Origin: UMGS1649 sp045534225
GTDB taxonomy: Bacteria; Bacillota; Clostridia; TANB77; CAG-465
Assembly: GCA_045534225.1 (NCBI GenBank)
Contig: JAZSJJ010000001.1
Span: forward strand, 62,001 to 126,000
Direction of reading: 5' to 3'
DNA: 64,000 bases
Shown: piece by piece, positions 18,321 through 26,271 of the stretch
Layout of the letters: each line of letters opens with the position of its first letter
How positions within the stretch are numbered: the stretch's first letter is position 1
Program-made: the position numbers and the translations under genes
Notes under the pieces: model-generated
The model's database searches: none
What the model was told of the DNA's origin: nothing
Seen by the model: the letters and a program-made list of their open reading frames with translations, nothing else

Positions 18321-19604
18321 ATGAGTGTTAAAATAGAAAAATTAGAAGGATCAAAAGTAAAATTAGATTTTACAGTAGAATCAGCAAAATTTAATGAAGC
18401 ATTAGACCAAGCTTTTAAAGAAAATTCAGGAAAATTCAAAATGCCTGGTTTTAGAAATGGTAAAGTACCAAGAAACGTTATAGAAAAAACATATGGCGAA
18501 AATGTGTTATTTGAAGAAGCTTTTGGAATATTAGCTGAAAAAGAATATATGGCAGCAGTTATAGAAAACAATCTAGAAGTTGTTTCTGAACCAAGACTAG
18601 CTAAAATGGATAAATTAAGCAAAACTGAGGACATAACATTCTCTATCGAAGTATTTGTTAAACCAGAAGCAAAACTTAAAAAATATAAAGGATTAACAAT
18701 AGAAAAAGTAAATACTGAAGTAACAGACGCAGATGTAGATGCTGAACTAGAAAATATGAGAAATAAAAACGCTAGAATAGTAGCTAAAGAAGAAGGCACT
18801 GTAGAAAAAGGAGATATAGCTAATATAGATTTCGAAGGATTCTTAGATGGCGTAGCATTTGATGGCGGAAAAGCTGAAAAATATGATCTTGAAATAGGAT
18901 CTGGATCATTTATACCGGGATTTGAGGAACAAATCGTTGGAATGAAAGTTGGAGATGAAAAAGATATTACAACTACATTCCCTGAAGAATATGGTAACCA
19001 AGATTTAGCTGGCAAAGAAACAATATTCAAAATCAAATTACATGAAATAAAGAAAAAAGAGTTACCAGCTCTTGATGATGAATTTGCAAAAGACGTATCA
19101 GAATTTGATACATTAGCTGAATACAAAAATTCATTAAAAGAAAAATTAGCTAAAAACAAAGAAACTCAAGCTAAAGCCGAAAGAGAATCTAAAGCAGTAG
19201 AAGCTTTAATTAAAGAATTAGATGTTGAAATACCAGAAGTTATGATTCACAATCAAATTCACAACATGATTCATGAATTTGAACAAAATCTAGCATACCA
19301 AGGTATGACACTTGATCAATATATGGAAATATTAAATATTGACCATAAAGCATTACATGATCAATTCGAAGAACCAGCAGTAAGAGATATCAAATTAAAT
19401 CTTGCTATGGAAGAAGTAGTTAAAGCTGAAAACGTTGAAGTAACTGACGAAGAAGTTATAGCTAAAGTTGAAGAATTATGCGCAGCTTATGGTCAAGATG
19501 CAACTTCTATGAAAGAAAATGAAAACGTAAAAGAATACATGAGAACTAAATTAAAACAAGAAAAAGCTATGAATGTTGTAGTAGAAAACGTTAAAGAAAA
19601 ATAG
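18321..19604 (+). CDS. tig: trigger factor (ribosome-associated chaperone)
   Basis: 427 aa, normal length. The N-terminal ribosome-binding domain contains the signature GFRNGKVPR (close to residues 48-56). A central FKBP-type peptidyl-prolyl isomerase domain (about 160-240, VEKGDIANIDFEGFLDGVAFDGG) and a long helical C-terminal chaperone arm follow. It binds near the ribosomal exit tunnel and helps nascent chains fold. AAAGGA precedes the ATG. The order tig-clpP-clpX is common in Bacillota, and clpP follows within 25 bases. Confidence 0.97.
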   Translation: MSVKIEKLEGSKVKLDFTVESAKFNEALDQAFKENSGKFKMPGFRNGKVPRNVIEKTYGENVLFEEAFGILAEKEYMAAVIENNLEVVSEPRLAKMDKLSKTEDITFSIEVFVKPEAKLKKYKGLTIEKVNTEVTDADVDAELENMRNKNARIVAKEEGTVEKGDIANIDFEGFLDGVAFDGGKAEKYDLEIGSGSFIPGFEEQIVGMKVGDEKDITTTFPEEYGNQDLAGKETIFKIKLHEIKKKELPALDDEFAKDVSEFDTLAEYKNSLKEKLAKNKETQAKAERESKAVEALIKELDVEIPEVMIHNQIHNMIHEFEQNLAYQGMTLDQYMEILNIDHKALHDQFEEPAVRDIKLNLAMEEVVKAENVEVTDEEVIAKVEELCAAYGQDATSMKENENVKEYMRTKLKQEKAMNVVVENVKEK

Positions 19605-19628
19605 TTTTTATTGGAGGTAAAAATATAT

Positions 19629-20225
19629 ATGAAAAATAGTTTAGTACCAATGGTTGTTGAACAAACAAGCAAAGGTGAAAGATCATATGACATTTACTCA
19701 AGACTTCTAAAAGAAAGAATAATATTCTTATCTGAAGAAGTAAATGATGTAACAGCCTCTTTAGTAGTAGCTCAATTACTATTCTTAGATGCTGAAGATC
19801 CAGGTAAAGATATACATTTATATATCAATAGCCCTGGCGGTAGTGTAACAGCTGGTATGGCTATATATGATACAATGCAATACATCAAATCTGATGTATG
19901 TACAATATGTATTGGTATGGCAGCAAGTATGGGAGCGTTCCTATTAGCAGCTGGTAAAAAAGGTAAAAGATTTGCATTACCAAATAGTACAATAATGATT
20001 CACCAACCTTTAGGTGGTGTTCAAGGTCAAGCTAGTGATATTAAAATTCATACAGATTATTTATTAATGATTAAAGATAAATTAAACAGAATTTTAAGCG
20101 AAAATACTGGCAAGCCATTAGAGCAAATTGAAAAAGATACAGATAGAGATAACTTCCTGTCTAGCAAAGAAGCTAAAGAATATGGCTTAATTGATGAAGT
20201 TATGACAAGTATTAACGAGTTATAA
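19629..20225 (+). CDS. clpP: ATP-dependent Clp protease proteolytic subunit
   Basis: 198 aa. Serine protease that forms the 14-subunit chamber degrading substrates delivered by ClpX and ClpC. Ser100 lies in GMAASMGAF, His125 in MIHQPLGG, and the catalytic Asp in the DTDRDNF segment (about 170-176). I use ATG 19629 because GGAGG at 19612-19616 fits it. A longer reading from TTG 19611 would start on the ribosome binding site itself. clpX starts 15 bases downstream, so the two subunits are co-translated. Confidence 0.97.
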   Translation: MKNSLVPMVVEQTSKGERSYDIYSRLLKERIIFLSEEVNDVTASLVVAQLLFLDAEDPGKDIHLYINSPGGSVTAGMAIYDTMQYIKSDVCTICIGMAASMGAFLLAAGKKGKRFALPNSTIMIHQPLGGVQGQASDIKIHTDYLLMIKDKLNRILSENTGKPLEQIEKDTDRDNFLSSKEAKEYGLIDEVMTSINEL

Positions 20226-20240
20226 TATAAGGAGATTAAA

Positions 20241-21572
20241 ATGGCAAAGAAAACAAATAATGGTAACAATGATTATGATATATTTTGTTCTTTTTGTGGA
20301 AGATTTAAAGATGAGGTCGGCAAGATGATTGCCGGCCCTAATGGCATCTTTATATGTGAAGACTGTATAGATGTTTGTAATAAGGTAATATTAGAAGATT
20401 TAATGCTTGGTGAACAAGAGGAAATGGAAAGAGCCGGTTCTAATGGTAAGGCGAAAGCAAAACCTGAAACAAGTGCTTCTTTAACAAGCAAAAAAGAACT
20501 AATAGAAAACACAGAGCTTCCTACACCAGAACAAATAAAGAAAATACTAGATGAATATGTAGTAGGACAAGATTCTGCTAAAAAGATACTTGCAGTTGCT
20601 GTATATAACCATTATAAAAGAATAAGAAATCTAGATAAAATAGATGATGTAGAAATACAAAAGAGTAATATATTAATGCTAGGACCTACTGGATGTGGTA
20701 AAACACTTATGGCACAAACACTTGCTAAAGTATTAAGAGTACCATTTGCAATAGCAGACGCTACAACCCTTACTGAAGCTGGTTATGTAGGTGAAGACGT
20801 AGAAAACATATTACTTCGTCTAATACAAGCGGCGGACTGGGATATATCTAAAGCAGAAAAAGGTATCATATATATAGATGAGTTAGATAAGATTACAAGA
20901 AAATCTGAAAACCCATCTATAACAAGAGATGTTAGTGGAGAAGGCGTACAACAAGCACTTCTTAAAATAATAGAAGGAACAACTGCTAATGTTCCTCCGG
21001 GGGGCGGAAGAAAACATCCTCAACAAGAATATTTAAAGATAGATACTACAAACATATTATTTATATGTGGTGGTGCATTCGAAGGCTTAGATAAGATTAT
21101 AGAAGCTAGAGTTGGTGAAAAATCTATGGGATTTGGATCTAAACTTGAAGACAAGAAAGATATAGATTATGGAACAATATTTAGTAAGGTATTACCAAAT
21201 GATATTATTAAATTTGGTCTTATACCAGAATTAGTAGGACGTCTTCCAATAATAACATCTTTATCTCAATTAGATGAAAAAGCATTGGTAGATATTCTAA
21301 CTAAACCTAAGAATTCTATACTTAAGCAATATAAAAAACTACTTAAAATGGATAATGTTGAATTAGACTTTAGAAAAGATGCTTTAGAAGAAATAGTAAG
21401 TCTTGCAATAGAAAGAAAAACTGGAGCAAGAGGTCTTAGAGCAATACTTGAAGAGACTATGCTTAATGCAATGTATGATATACCATCTAATAAGAATATT
21501 AGTAAATGTATAATTACTAAAGAAGTGGTTACAAAAGAATTAGGACCTATATATGAATATAGAAATCAATAA
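20241..21572 (+). CDS. clpX: ClpX unfoldase, ATP-binding subunit of ClpXP
   Basis: 443 aa. AAA+ unfoldase that recognises substrates and threads them into ClpP. The N-terminal C4 zinc finger is present (Cys16, Cys19, Cys39, Cys42), with Walker A GPTGCGKT near 148-155 and Walker B IIYIDELDKI. The IGF-type loop that docks on ClpP is seen as MGFGSK, and sensor 2 as GARGLR. AAGGAG precedes the ATG. It is the last gene of the tig-clpP-clpX operon, followed by a terminator. Confidence 0.97.
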   Translation: MAKKTNNGNNDYDIFCSFCGRFKDEVGKMIAGPNGIFICEDCIDVCNKVILEDLMLGEQEEMERAGSNGKAKAKPETSASLTSKKELIENTELPTPEQIKKILDEYVVGQDSAKKILAVAVYNHYKRIRNLDKIDDVEIQKSNILMLGPTGCGKTLMAQTLAKVLRVPFAIADATTLTEAGYVGEDVENILLRLIQAADWDISKAEKGIIYIDELDKITRKSENPSITRDVSGEGVQQALLKIIEGTTANVPPGGGRKHPQQEYLKIDTTNILFICGGAFEGLDKIIEARVGEKSMGFGSKLEDKKDIDYGTIFSKVLPNDIIKFGLIPELVGRLPIITSLSQLDEKALVDILTKPKNSILKQYKKLLKMDNVELDFRKDALEEIVSLAIERKTGARGLRAILEETMLNAMYDIPSNKNISKCIITKEVVTKELGPIYEYRNQ

Positions 21573-21607
21573 TTAATAGTATAATAATTAATAATATTTA
21601 GATATGA

Positions 21608-21645
21608 AAGAACCCGTAAATTAATACGGGCTCTTATTTTTTTAC
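21608..21645 (+). terminator. terminator of the tig-clpPX operon
   Basis: AAGAACCCGTA (21608-21618) pairs with TACGGGCTCTT (21625-21635) with one mismatch, then ATTTTTTT. It lies at the convergent end of the next minus-strand gene. Confidence 0.75.
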
Positions 21646-21986
21646 TCAAAAGCTTCGCTCATGTGAGCAAGTCTTTTAGCATTCCATGAGATGTTTTTGG
21701 CCAAAATTGTCTTAGCTAAAGGAAGGAAGATATCATCATCCTTGATAGCATCGAAGAAACCTTTGAAGTTTGAAAAACTGGTATCTTCACACATAAATCG
21801 GAATACTCTTTCGAAATATTCTGTTGTAAGTTCTAGTTGTCCCTTGCCGGGTTTACGGTATCTGCAGTTTGGCAGATCATCGCTTAAATATTCCTTCCAA
21901 GCCAACATTACAATCTTGCCGTCTAAGCAAGTAAAAGTGTAATGGGTGGGGTTTTTCTTCGAATCAACACATGAAAAGGTCTGCAT
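21642..21986 (-). CDS. orphan protein, tandem paralog A
   Basis: 114 aa, soluble, not recognised. It aligns along its length with the neighbour at 22114-22461: both have M-x-T-F at the start, a short beta-rich DGK-V part, a conserved KGQ, then FERVFRFMCEDTSFSNFKGF versus FDKAFRVVCTDPVFTDYKGF, and a basic helical end (AKRLAHMSEAFE versus ANKIRRMSLALEEA). AAAGGAG lies seven bases before the ATG. It has its own promoter (TTGATA-17-TATAAT). Function unknown. The tandem duplication and separate promoters suggest that the two copies are differently expressed. Confidence 0.75.
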   Translation of the reverse strand: MQTFSCVDSKKNPTHYTFTCLDGKIVMLAWKEYLSDDLPNCRYRKPGKGQLELTTEYFERVFRFMCEDTSFSNFKGFFDAIKDDDIFLPLAKTILAKNISWNAKRLAHMSEAFE

Positions 21987-22036
21987 TTTGTTTCTCCTTT
22001 TAAATTATTAATAAGATTTTTTGAAAATGTATATGA

Positions 22037-22065
22037 ATTATATCACAAAACATAAGATTTATCAA
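22037..22065 (-). promoter_or_regulatory. promoter of paralog A
   Basis: On the minus strand, TTGATA (22065-22060), a 17-base spacer, then TATAAT (22042-22037). Confidence 0.75.
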
Positions 22066-22078
22066 ATTAGACATATAT

Positions 22079-22107
22079 AAAAAGAGCTCACAGATTACTG
22101 CGAGCCC
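22079..22107 (-). terminator. terminator of paralog B
   Basis: On the minus strand, GGGCTCGCAG (22107-22098) pairs with CTGTGAGCTC (22093-22084) around a 4-base loop, then TTTTT. Confidence 0.8.
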
Positions 22108-22113
22108 TTGTTT

Positions 22114-22461
22114 TTACGCTTCTTCGAGCGCAAGTGACATTCTACGGATTTTATTTGCCATGGAACCAATGTATCCAGCAATAATTCTTTCTGCATCCTT
22201 TCTAAATGTCTCATCCATATTCAGTTGTTCAAGAAATCCCTTATAGTCAGTAAAGACAGGATCGGTGCAGACCACTCTAAATGCCTTATCAAACAAAGGC
22301 TTGGAGATAGGGTGCTGCCCTTTTGTGGGATTGGCGTACGCTTCTACGGCAACTACTTTGCTGGAAGCTTTACATACAGAAAGCTTTACCAGTTTGCCTT
22401 CGGAAAATTTGAAGTCGTACCTAATTTTACTGTGATGGTCGGTTGCTTGAAAAGTCTTCAA
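22114..22461 (-). CDS. orphan protein, tandem paralog B
   Basis: 115 aa from a TTG start at 22461. This start is supported by AAGGAG (22475-22470) eight bases upstream and by the resulting MKTFQATD matching MQTFSCVD of paralog A. The in-frame GTG at 22470 would touch the ribosome binding site. It shares the KGQ, F-x-x-x-F-R, D-x-x-F-x-[DN]-[YF]-K-G-F and C-terminal helix of the 21642-21986 protein. It has its own promoter and terminator. Codon use is richer in G and C (GCG, CGC, GTC) than in neighbouring housekeeping genes. Function unknown. Confidence 0.72.
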   Translation of the reverse strand: MKTFQATDHHSKIRYDFKFSEGKLVKLSVCKASSKVVAVEAYANPTKGQHPISKPLFDKAFRVVCTDPVFTDYKGFLEQLNMDETFRKDAERIIAGYIGSMANKIRRMSLALEEA

Positions 22462-22511
22462 TCTAAACACTCCTTAAATTATTATAGTGGCTTATAATAC
22501 TGACCATATTT

Positions 22512-22541
22512 ATTATAACATATAAATAGAGCAGAGGTCAA
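22512..22541 (-). promoter_or_regulatory. promoter of paralog B
   Basis: On the minus strand, TTGACC (22541-22536), an 18-base spacer, then TATAAT (22517-22512). Confidence 0.75.
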
Positions 22542-22605
22542 GGAAAATAGTAGACATAATTTCGCTAAATAGATATTTTTGTAAAAACGAGAGGAAAGAA
22601 AAAAA

Positions 22606-22617
22606 GAACAAATATTC
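22606..22617 (+). promoter_or_regulatory. LexA-type SOS box, upstream copy
   Basis: GAACAAATATTC matches the Gram-positive LexA/DinR core GAAC-N4-GTTC with one mismatch. It lies about 20 bases before the -35 box of the LysM gene. Confidence 0.5.
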
Positions 22618-22637
22618 GATAATTTTAGCAAAAAGTG

Positions 22638-22666
22638 TTGACAAACAATTGTTCTTTATATATAAT
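22638..22666 (+). promoter_or_regulatory. promoter of the LysM gene with an embedded LexA-type box
   Basis: Perfect TTGACA (22638-22643) and TATAAT (22661-22666) with a 17-base spacer. The spacer carries AAACAATTGTTC (22643-22654), one mismatch from GAAC-N4-GTTC, so a bound repressor would cover the promoter. Confidence 0.75.
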
Positions 22667-22673
22667 TAAAGCA

Positions 22674-22685
22674 GAACAAAGGTTC
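22674..22685 (+). promoter_or_regulatory. LexA-type SOS box, perfect core
   Basis: GAACAAAGGTTC is an exact GAAC-N4-GTTC core. It lies just after the -10 box and just before the GGAGG site, near the expected transcription start, a position that would block transcription. Confidence 0.75.
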
Positions 22686-22697
22686 GGAGGTAATATT

Positions 22698-22994
22698 ATG
22701 AAAAGATATAGAGTAAATTATAAAAGAGTATGTACAAATATAATAGTATTAGCAGTTATATTCATGATATTTAACGCTTTTACCAATATTACATTTGGTT
22801 CAAGAAATATACAAACTAAAACAATACGTGTAGAACGCAATGATACTTTATGGAGCATCGCTTCAGATATATGCAAAGCTTCTACCGAAGAATTAAACGT
22901 ACAAAATGTTATTATACAAATTAAGCATATAAACAACTTAACAGAAAGTACAATATATTGTGGTCAAGAATTGAATGTTCCTATATATATGTAG
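22698..22994 (+). CDS. LysM-domain membrane protein, YneA-like SOS division inhibitor
   Basis: 98 aa. One N-terminal membrane segment (about residues 13-31), then a single LysM domain (about 41-97: TIRVERNDTLWSIA, then IKHINNLTESTIYCGQELNVP). This size and order match YneA of Bacillus, an SOS-induced inhibitor of cell division that acts at the septum. The link is strengthened by three LexA-type boxes around the promoter. YneA is usually beside lexA; lexA is not in this window, so the assignment rests on architecture and regulation. GGAGG sits eight bases before ATG 22698. A longer reading from 22635 would include the promoter and is rejected. A plain LysM peptidoglycan-binding protein is the alternative. 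Confidence 0.8.
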   Translation: MKRYRVNYKRVCTNIIVLAVIFMIFNAFTNITFGSRNIQTKTIRVERNDTLWSIASDICKASTEELNVQNVIIQIKHINNLTESTIYCGQELNVPIYM

Positions 22995-23015
22995 AAATAA
23001 TATATAATTCCCTTT

Positions 23016-23045
23016 AGGCAGCTATTAATTTAGTTGCCTTATTTT
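23016..23045 (+). terminator. terminator of the LysM gene
   Basis: AGGCAGCTA (23016-23024) pairs with TAGTTGCCT (23031-23039), then TATTTTTA. Confidence 0.75.
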
Positions 23046-23092
23046 TATACATATGATAATATGTATTTGTAACACATATATGAGGTGATTGT

Positions 23093-24337
23093 ATGGATGA
23101 AAATAAGAAAAAAGTTGTAGAAAATGATATAAATATAGAAAACCAAGAAAATAATACCAATACTGAAAATACTGAGATAAATCGACTTCCTAAAAGGCCA
23201 AATAAGGCGTTTTTTATTTCAATAGGTGTAATATGTGGTCTGTTATTATGTGCAATTTATATGATTATTCGTCTACCAGATGAAATTCCAACTACATTAG
23301 CTAATACGAGAATTGAGAGGTTTAAGGGTAAAGATTATTACATTTATACATACAATGGTGTATATAGCGGTGAACATCAAAATGTAACATACTTATTAGA
23401 TGCAGAAAATAAAAATGCAAATGAGCATCTTAAAGAAGTTATGACATATGATCAATACGTAGAGTTTTGTACAGAAAGAAATATAGATATTAAATATACT
23501 GACACAAACAAAAATTATATTGTATTATCTTATACTAGTTATAGCCATTGTTATGGTAGACTTGCAGATGTTGAAAATCTAGGTAAAGTAATAGCACTAT
23601 ATGTTTGGGATCAAATAAAAGGAGTTCCTAGTCCTTCTATAGTACATGGATATGCTATAATAATACCTACAGATGCTAGTACACAAACTATAGTTAATGT
23701 TGTACCTATGTATATTGAGCAAGAATTTGAAAAGATTACTAATGCAATAGAGTTCCCCAATATATTAAATCAAGGAGATATGATGGTTAAAAAACCTGTT
23801 ATATATCTATACCCTACAAAAGATACTAAAGTAGATGTAAAACTTGTAAATAAGGAGCTGTTAACTTGTACATATCCAAAATACACAAATGGATGGTCTG
23901 TACTTGCTAAACCGAATGGAGATTTAACATATATAGAAACAGGAAGAAGCTTGTATTCGTTATATTATGAGGCGGATAGTTTAATAGACTTTAAAGTTAC
24001 AGATGAAGGCTTTGTAATTAAAGGTGAAGATTCTGCTACATTCTTAGAAGAAAAACTAGAAATATTAGGTTTAAACGCGCATGAAACAGAAGAATTCATT
24101 ATATACTGGTTACCTAAATTAGAAGCTAATGAATATAATTATATAAGATTTGCTACTAAAGAGGAAATTGATGCTAATATGCCTTTAGAGGTTACTCCAA
24201 ATCCAGATAGTGTAATTAGAGTCCTAATGACATTTAAAGGCTTAAATTCGCCTATAAGCGTCAAGGAACAAGTATTAGAAACACCTAAAAGAGATGGATT
24301 TGTTTTAGTAGAGTGGGGCGGTACAGAAATTAAGTAA
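23093..24337 (+). CDS. single-pass membrane protein with KPVIYLYP domain
   Basis: 414 aa. An Asn/Glu-rich cytoplasmic start (about 40 residues) and one membrane helix (about 41-62) precede a large outer part. The outer part contains KPVIYLYPTKDTKVDVKL, TYPKYTNGWSV and YYEAD. The KPVIYLYP-type domain recurs in uncharacterised bacterial and eukaryotic proteins; no reaction is known to me. The protein ends VLVEWGGTEIK. GAGGTG lies before the ATG. It stands alone between the LysM gene terminator and a hairpin at 24386, with no functional clue from neighbours. Confidence 0.8.
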   Translation: MDENKKKVVENDINIENQENNTNTENTEINRLPKRPNKAFFISIGVICGLLLCAIYMIIRLPDEIPTTLANTRIERFKGKDYYIYTYNGVYSGEHQNVTYLLDAENKNANEHLKEVMTYDQYVEFCTERNIDIKYTDTNKNYIVLSYTSYSHCYGRLADVENLGKVIALYVWDQIKGVPSPSIVHGYAIIIPTDASTQTIVNVVPMYIEQEFEKITNAIEFPNILNQGDMMVKKPVIYLYPTKDTKVDVKLVNKELLTCTYPKYTNGWSVLAKPNGDLTYIETGRSLYSLYYEADSLIDFKVTDEGFVIKGEDSATFLEEKLEILGLNAHETEEFIIYWLPKLEANEYNYIRFATKEEIDANMPLEVTPNPDSVIRVLMTFKGLNSPISVKEQVLETPKRDGFVLVEWGGTEIK

Positions 24338-24385
24338 TTATACTTATATAATGTATGATATATATAATAAAATATAAAATAATAA

Positions 24386-24413
24386 AGAGGTGCTTAAAAA
24401 TATAAGCATCTCT
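24386..24413 (-). terminator. terminator of the Xer-type recombinase gene
   Basis: AGAGGTGCTT and AAGCATCTCT form a 10-bp stem with one G-T pair. T-rich sequence (CTTTATTATTTTA) follows on the minus strand, while the plus strand side has no T-run. Confidence 0.6.
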
Positions 24414-24435
24414 AACTATATATATAATATGTATA

Positions 24436-25395
24436 TTATTTTAATTTATTTAATGGATTATTATCTATAGCAGATTTAACTTCATCACTATCTATATGAG
24501 TATATATTTGAGTTGTAGCTATTGTTTCATGTCCTAATACTTGTTGTAATGTTCTAATATCTACACCAGCGTGTTTATGCATTAATGTAGCTGCAGTGTG
24601 TCTAAGCTTATGTGGTGTATATTTTTTGGGATCAAGCCCAGCACTTATTATATATTGTTTAACCATTATTTCTACCATTCTAGGAGATATACGTTTATAC
24701 TTTTTACTTATAAATAATGCGCGTCTATCGTCGCCTTTAACCTTATCAACCGGTCTAACCTTAAGATAAGCTTCAATAGCGTCTAAACAGGCCTTATTTA
24801 GGTGCACAGAGCGTTCTTTGTTACCTTTACCAATAACGGACAATGTATCGCCTTTAATATGTTCTAAATTGATTCCTACAAGCTCAGAAAGACGCAAACC
24901 ACAGTTTAGAAAGACTGTAAGGATAGCATAATCTCTTTCTTTGAACTCGCCTTGGACAGAGTGGAGTAGGGCAAGTGACTCATCTAGATTTAAATATTTT
25001 GGTAATCTTTTTTCTAATTTTGGTGCTTCAAGCCCAGAAGTTGGATTTCTTTCAATTTTTTTAGAAATATCACATAAATATTTATAAAATGATTTAATTG
25101 ATGAAATTTTACGAGCTCTTGAAATTGCTTTAGTATTTTTATCATATAAATAATTATATATATCTGAAGTTTCTACAGATTTAAAAAAATTTAAATCTAA
25201 ATCTGAAATATCAATTTCTTTATAATTTTCAATTTTAATATTATATTTATCACGTTTAATAAATTGAAAAATATCTCTAAGATCATAATAATATTCATTA
25301 ACAGTATTTTTAGATCTGTTTTTAGTAATGATTAGATAATTCTTAAGGTAATCTTGCAAAATTACCGGCAAATCGTCATAAGACGGATGTTTCAT
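24436..25395 (-). CDS. tyrosine recombinase of the XerC/XerD type
   Basis: 319 aa. N-terminal SAM-like core-binding domain (about 11-110) and C-terminal catalytic domain. The active-site set is complete: Arg168 (GLRLSE), the Lys of GKGNKER, His262 and Arg265 (PHKLRH), His289 (LGHE) and Tyr298 (TQIYTH). The length is typical of chromosome-dimer recombinases. ATG 25395 is preceded by GGAGG; a longer TTG start lies on that site and is rejected. No phage or transposon genes adjoin, so a housekeeping Xer role is more likely than an integrase. A dif-like site was not found with confidence. The upstream intergenic region holds several inverted repeats. Confidence 0.9.
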   Translation of the reverse strand: MKHPSYDDLPVILQDYLKNYLIITKNRSKNTVNEYYYDLRDIFQFIKRDKYNIKIENYKEIDISDLDLNFFKSVETSDIYNYLYDKNTKAISRARKISSIKSFYKYLCDISKKIERNPTSGLEAPKLEKRLPKYLNLDESLALLHSVQGEFKERDYAILTVFLNCGLRLSELVGINLEHIKGDTLSVIGKGNKERSVHLNKACLDAIEAYLKVRPVDKVKGDDRRALFISKKYKRISPRMVEIMVKQYIISAGLDPKKYTPHKLRHTAATLMHKHAGVDIRTLQQVLGHETIATTQIYTHIDSDEVKSAIDNNPLNKLK

Positions 25396-25859
25396 AAATA
25401 CCTCCAAAAAGTGACGCTCTAGAATCGATTTTAAGACGTTTTTATTAATGGGGCCATATAGTTTGACCTTGAAAAAAAGGCCCCTAAAACGCCAAAATGG
25501 AAAATAGGGCTAAAATGACTAATTTTGTATATAGACACATATATAATGTATAAAATTTTATAAAATGTATATACAGATATATAATTATGTAGTAGAATAA
25601 TTAGAGTAAGACAAGTAAGAGAATATATATGTATAAATAAATAAAAAATATATATACGTAATTAGTCAAAGAGCCTAGAAAGGCTTAATATACATATATA
25701 ATATCAGAAGAGGGCTTCATATGCAATAGTTCCTTCTCCAAAATACACAAAATATCTATTTTGCGAAATAACACATAACAAAATAAGAGCCTTTCTTCTT
25801 ATGGACTACTTCTTCTATTATGTGTTAATTTCGTTTTTTTAATTTTGTATTCTACTTTA
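25396..25859. other. structured non-coding region upstream of the recombinase
   Basis: 464 bases without a credible gene. I see three inverted repeats. The first is GGGGCC/GGCCCC (25450-25455, 25479-25484), enclosed by CGTTTT/AAAACG (25437-25442, 25486-25491). The second is AGCCT-AGAA-AGGCT (25672-25685). The third is a long stem, CGAAATAACACATAA (25764-25778) with TTATGTGTTAATTTCG (25818-25833). The third encloses a smaller ATAAG/CTTAT hairpin and is followed on the plus strand by seven T, so it could end a plus-strand small RNA. The rest is AT-rich with many TATATA-like stretches that make promoter calls unreliable. Confidence 0.5.
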
Positions 25860-26135
25860 CTAATCTATTATTTTTAGTTCTTTATACTCTTCAAATGTTT
25901 CTTTACTTTTATTTATTAAATAAAATAATAACATTCTTAATTCTGAATAATAATTTTCAAAATTATCTGTATCATAAAATTCTTGTATGTCCATATGCTC
26001 TACCTTACCGTAATACATGAACCTACACAGGAGCCCTATACTACATATTAAGACACTTGCATTATGCATATTGAGTTTCAGTATTATATGAACATTTCCT
26101 TGTTTTTTACCGCGTTTAACGCCAATCTCAGCCAT
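25860..26135 (-). CDS. orphan small protein
   Basis: 91 aa. The first residues are basic (MAEIGVKRGKKQG), followed by a hydrophobic stretch (about 27-42, with two Cys) that may be a short membrane or buried helix, then an acidic, aromatic C-terminal half (YDTDNFENYYSELRMLLFYL). A very strong AAAGGAGGG site lies just before the ATG, which supports real translation. No family recognised. It is divergent from the gene at 26272. Confidence 0.55.
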   Translation of the reverse strand: MAEIGVKRGKKQGNVHIILKLNMHNASVLICSIGLLCRFMYYGKVEHMDIQEFYDTDNFENYYSELRMLLFYLINKSKETFEEYKELKIID

Positions 26136-26186
26136 TTTATCCCTCCTTTCTACTGCAGTTTTAGATATATTATGTATACTTTGTTG

Positions 26187-26215
26187 TTGAAAGCAGCTTA
26201 TATTTATGATATAAT
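26187..26215 (+). promoter_or_regulatory. promoter of the 26272 gene
   Basis: TTGAAA at 26187-26192, a 17-base spacer, and TATAAT at 26210-26215. Confidence 0.8.
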
Positions 26216-26271
26216 AATCTCCGTAATTAATATTTTATTCCAATAAATAAATTTAAAGGAGATTTAATCGT

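Noticed and set aside
18293..19159. Open frame of 288 aa on the minus strand
   Set aside because: It is the antisense shadow of tig, rich in Ser and Phe, with no ribosome binding site or recognisable domain.
24436..26135. Integrase with adjoining small genes as an integrated phage or integron
   Set aside because: No phage structural, excisionase or cassette genes, no clear attachment repeats; the recombinase looks like a housekeeping Xer.
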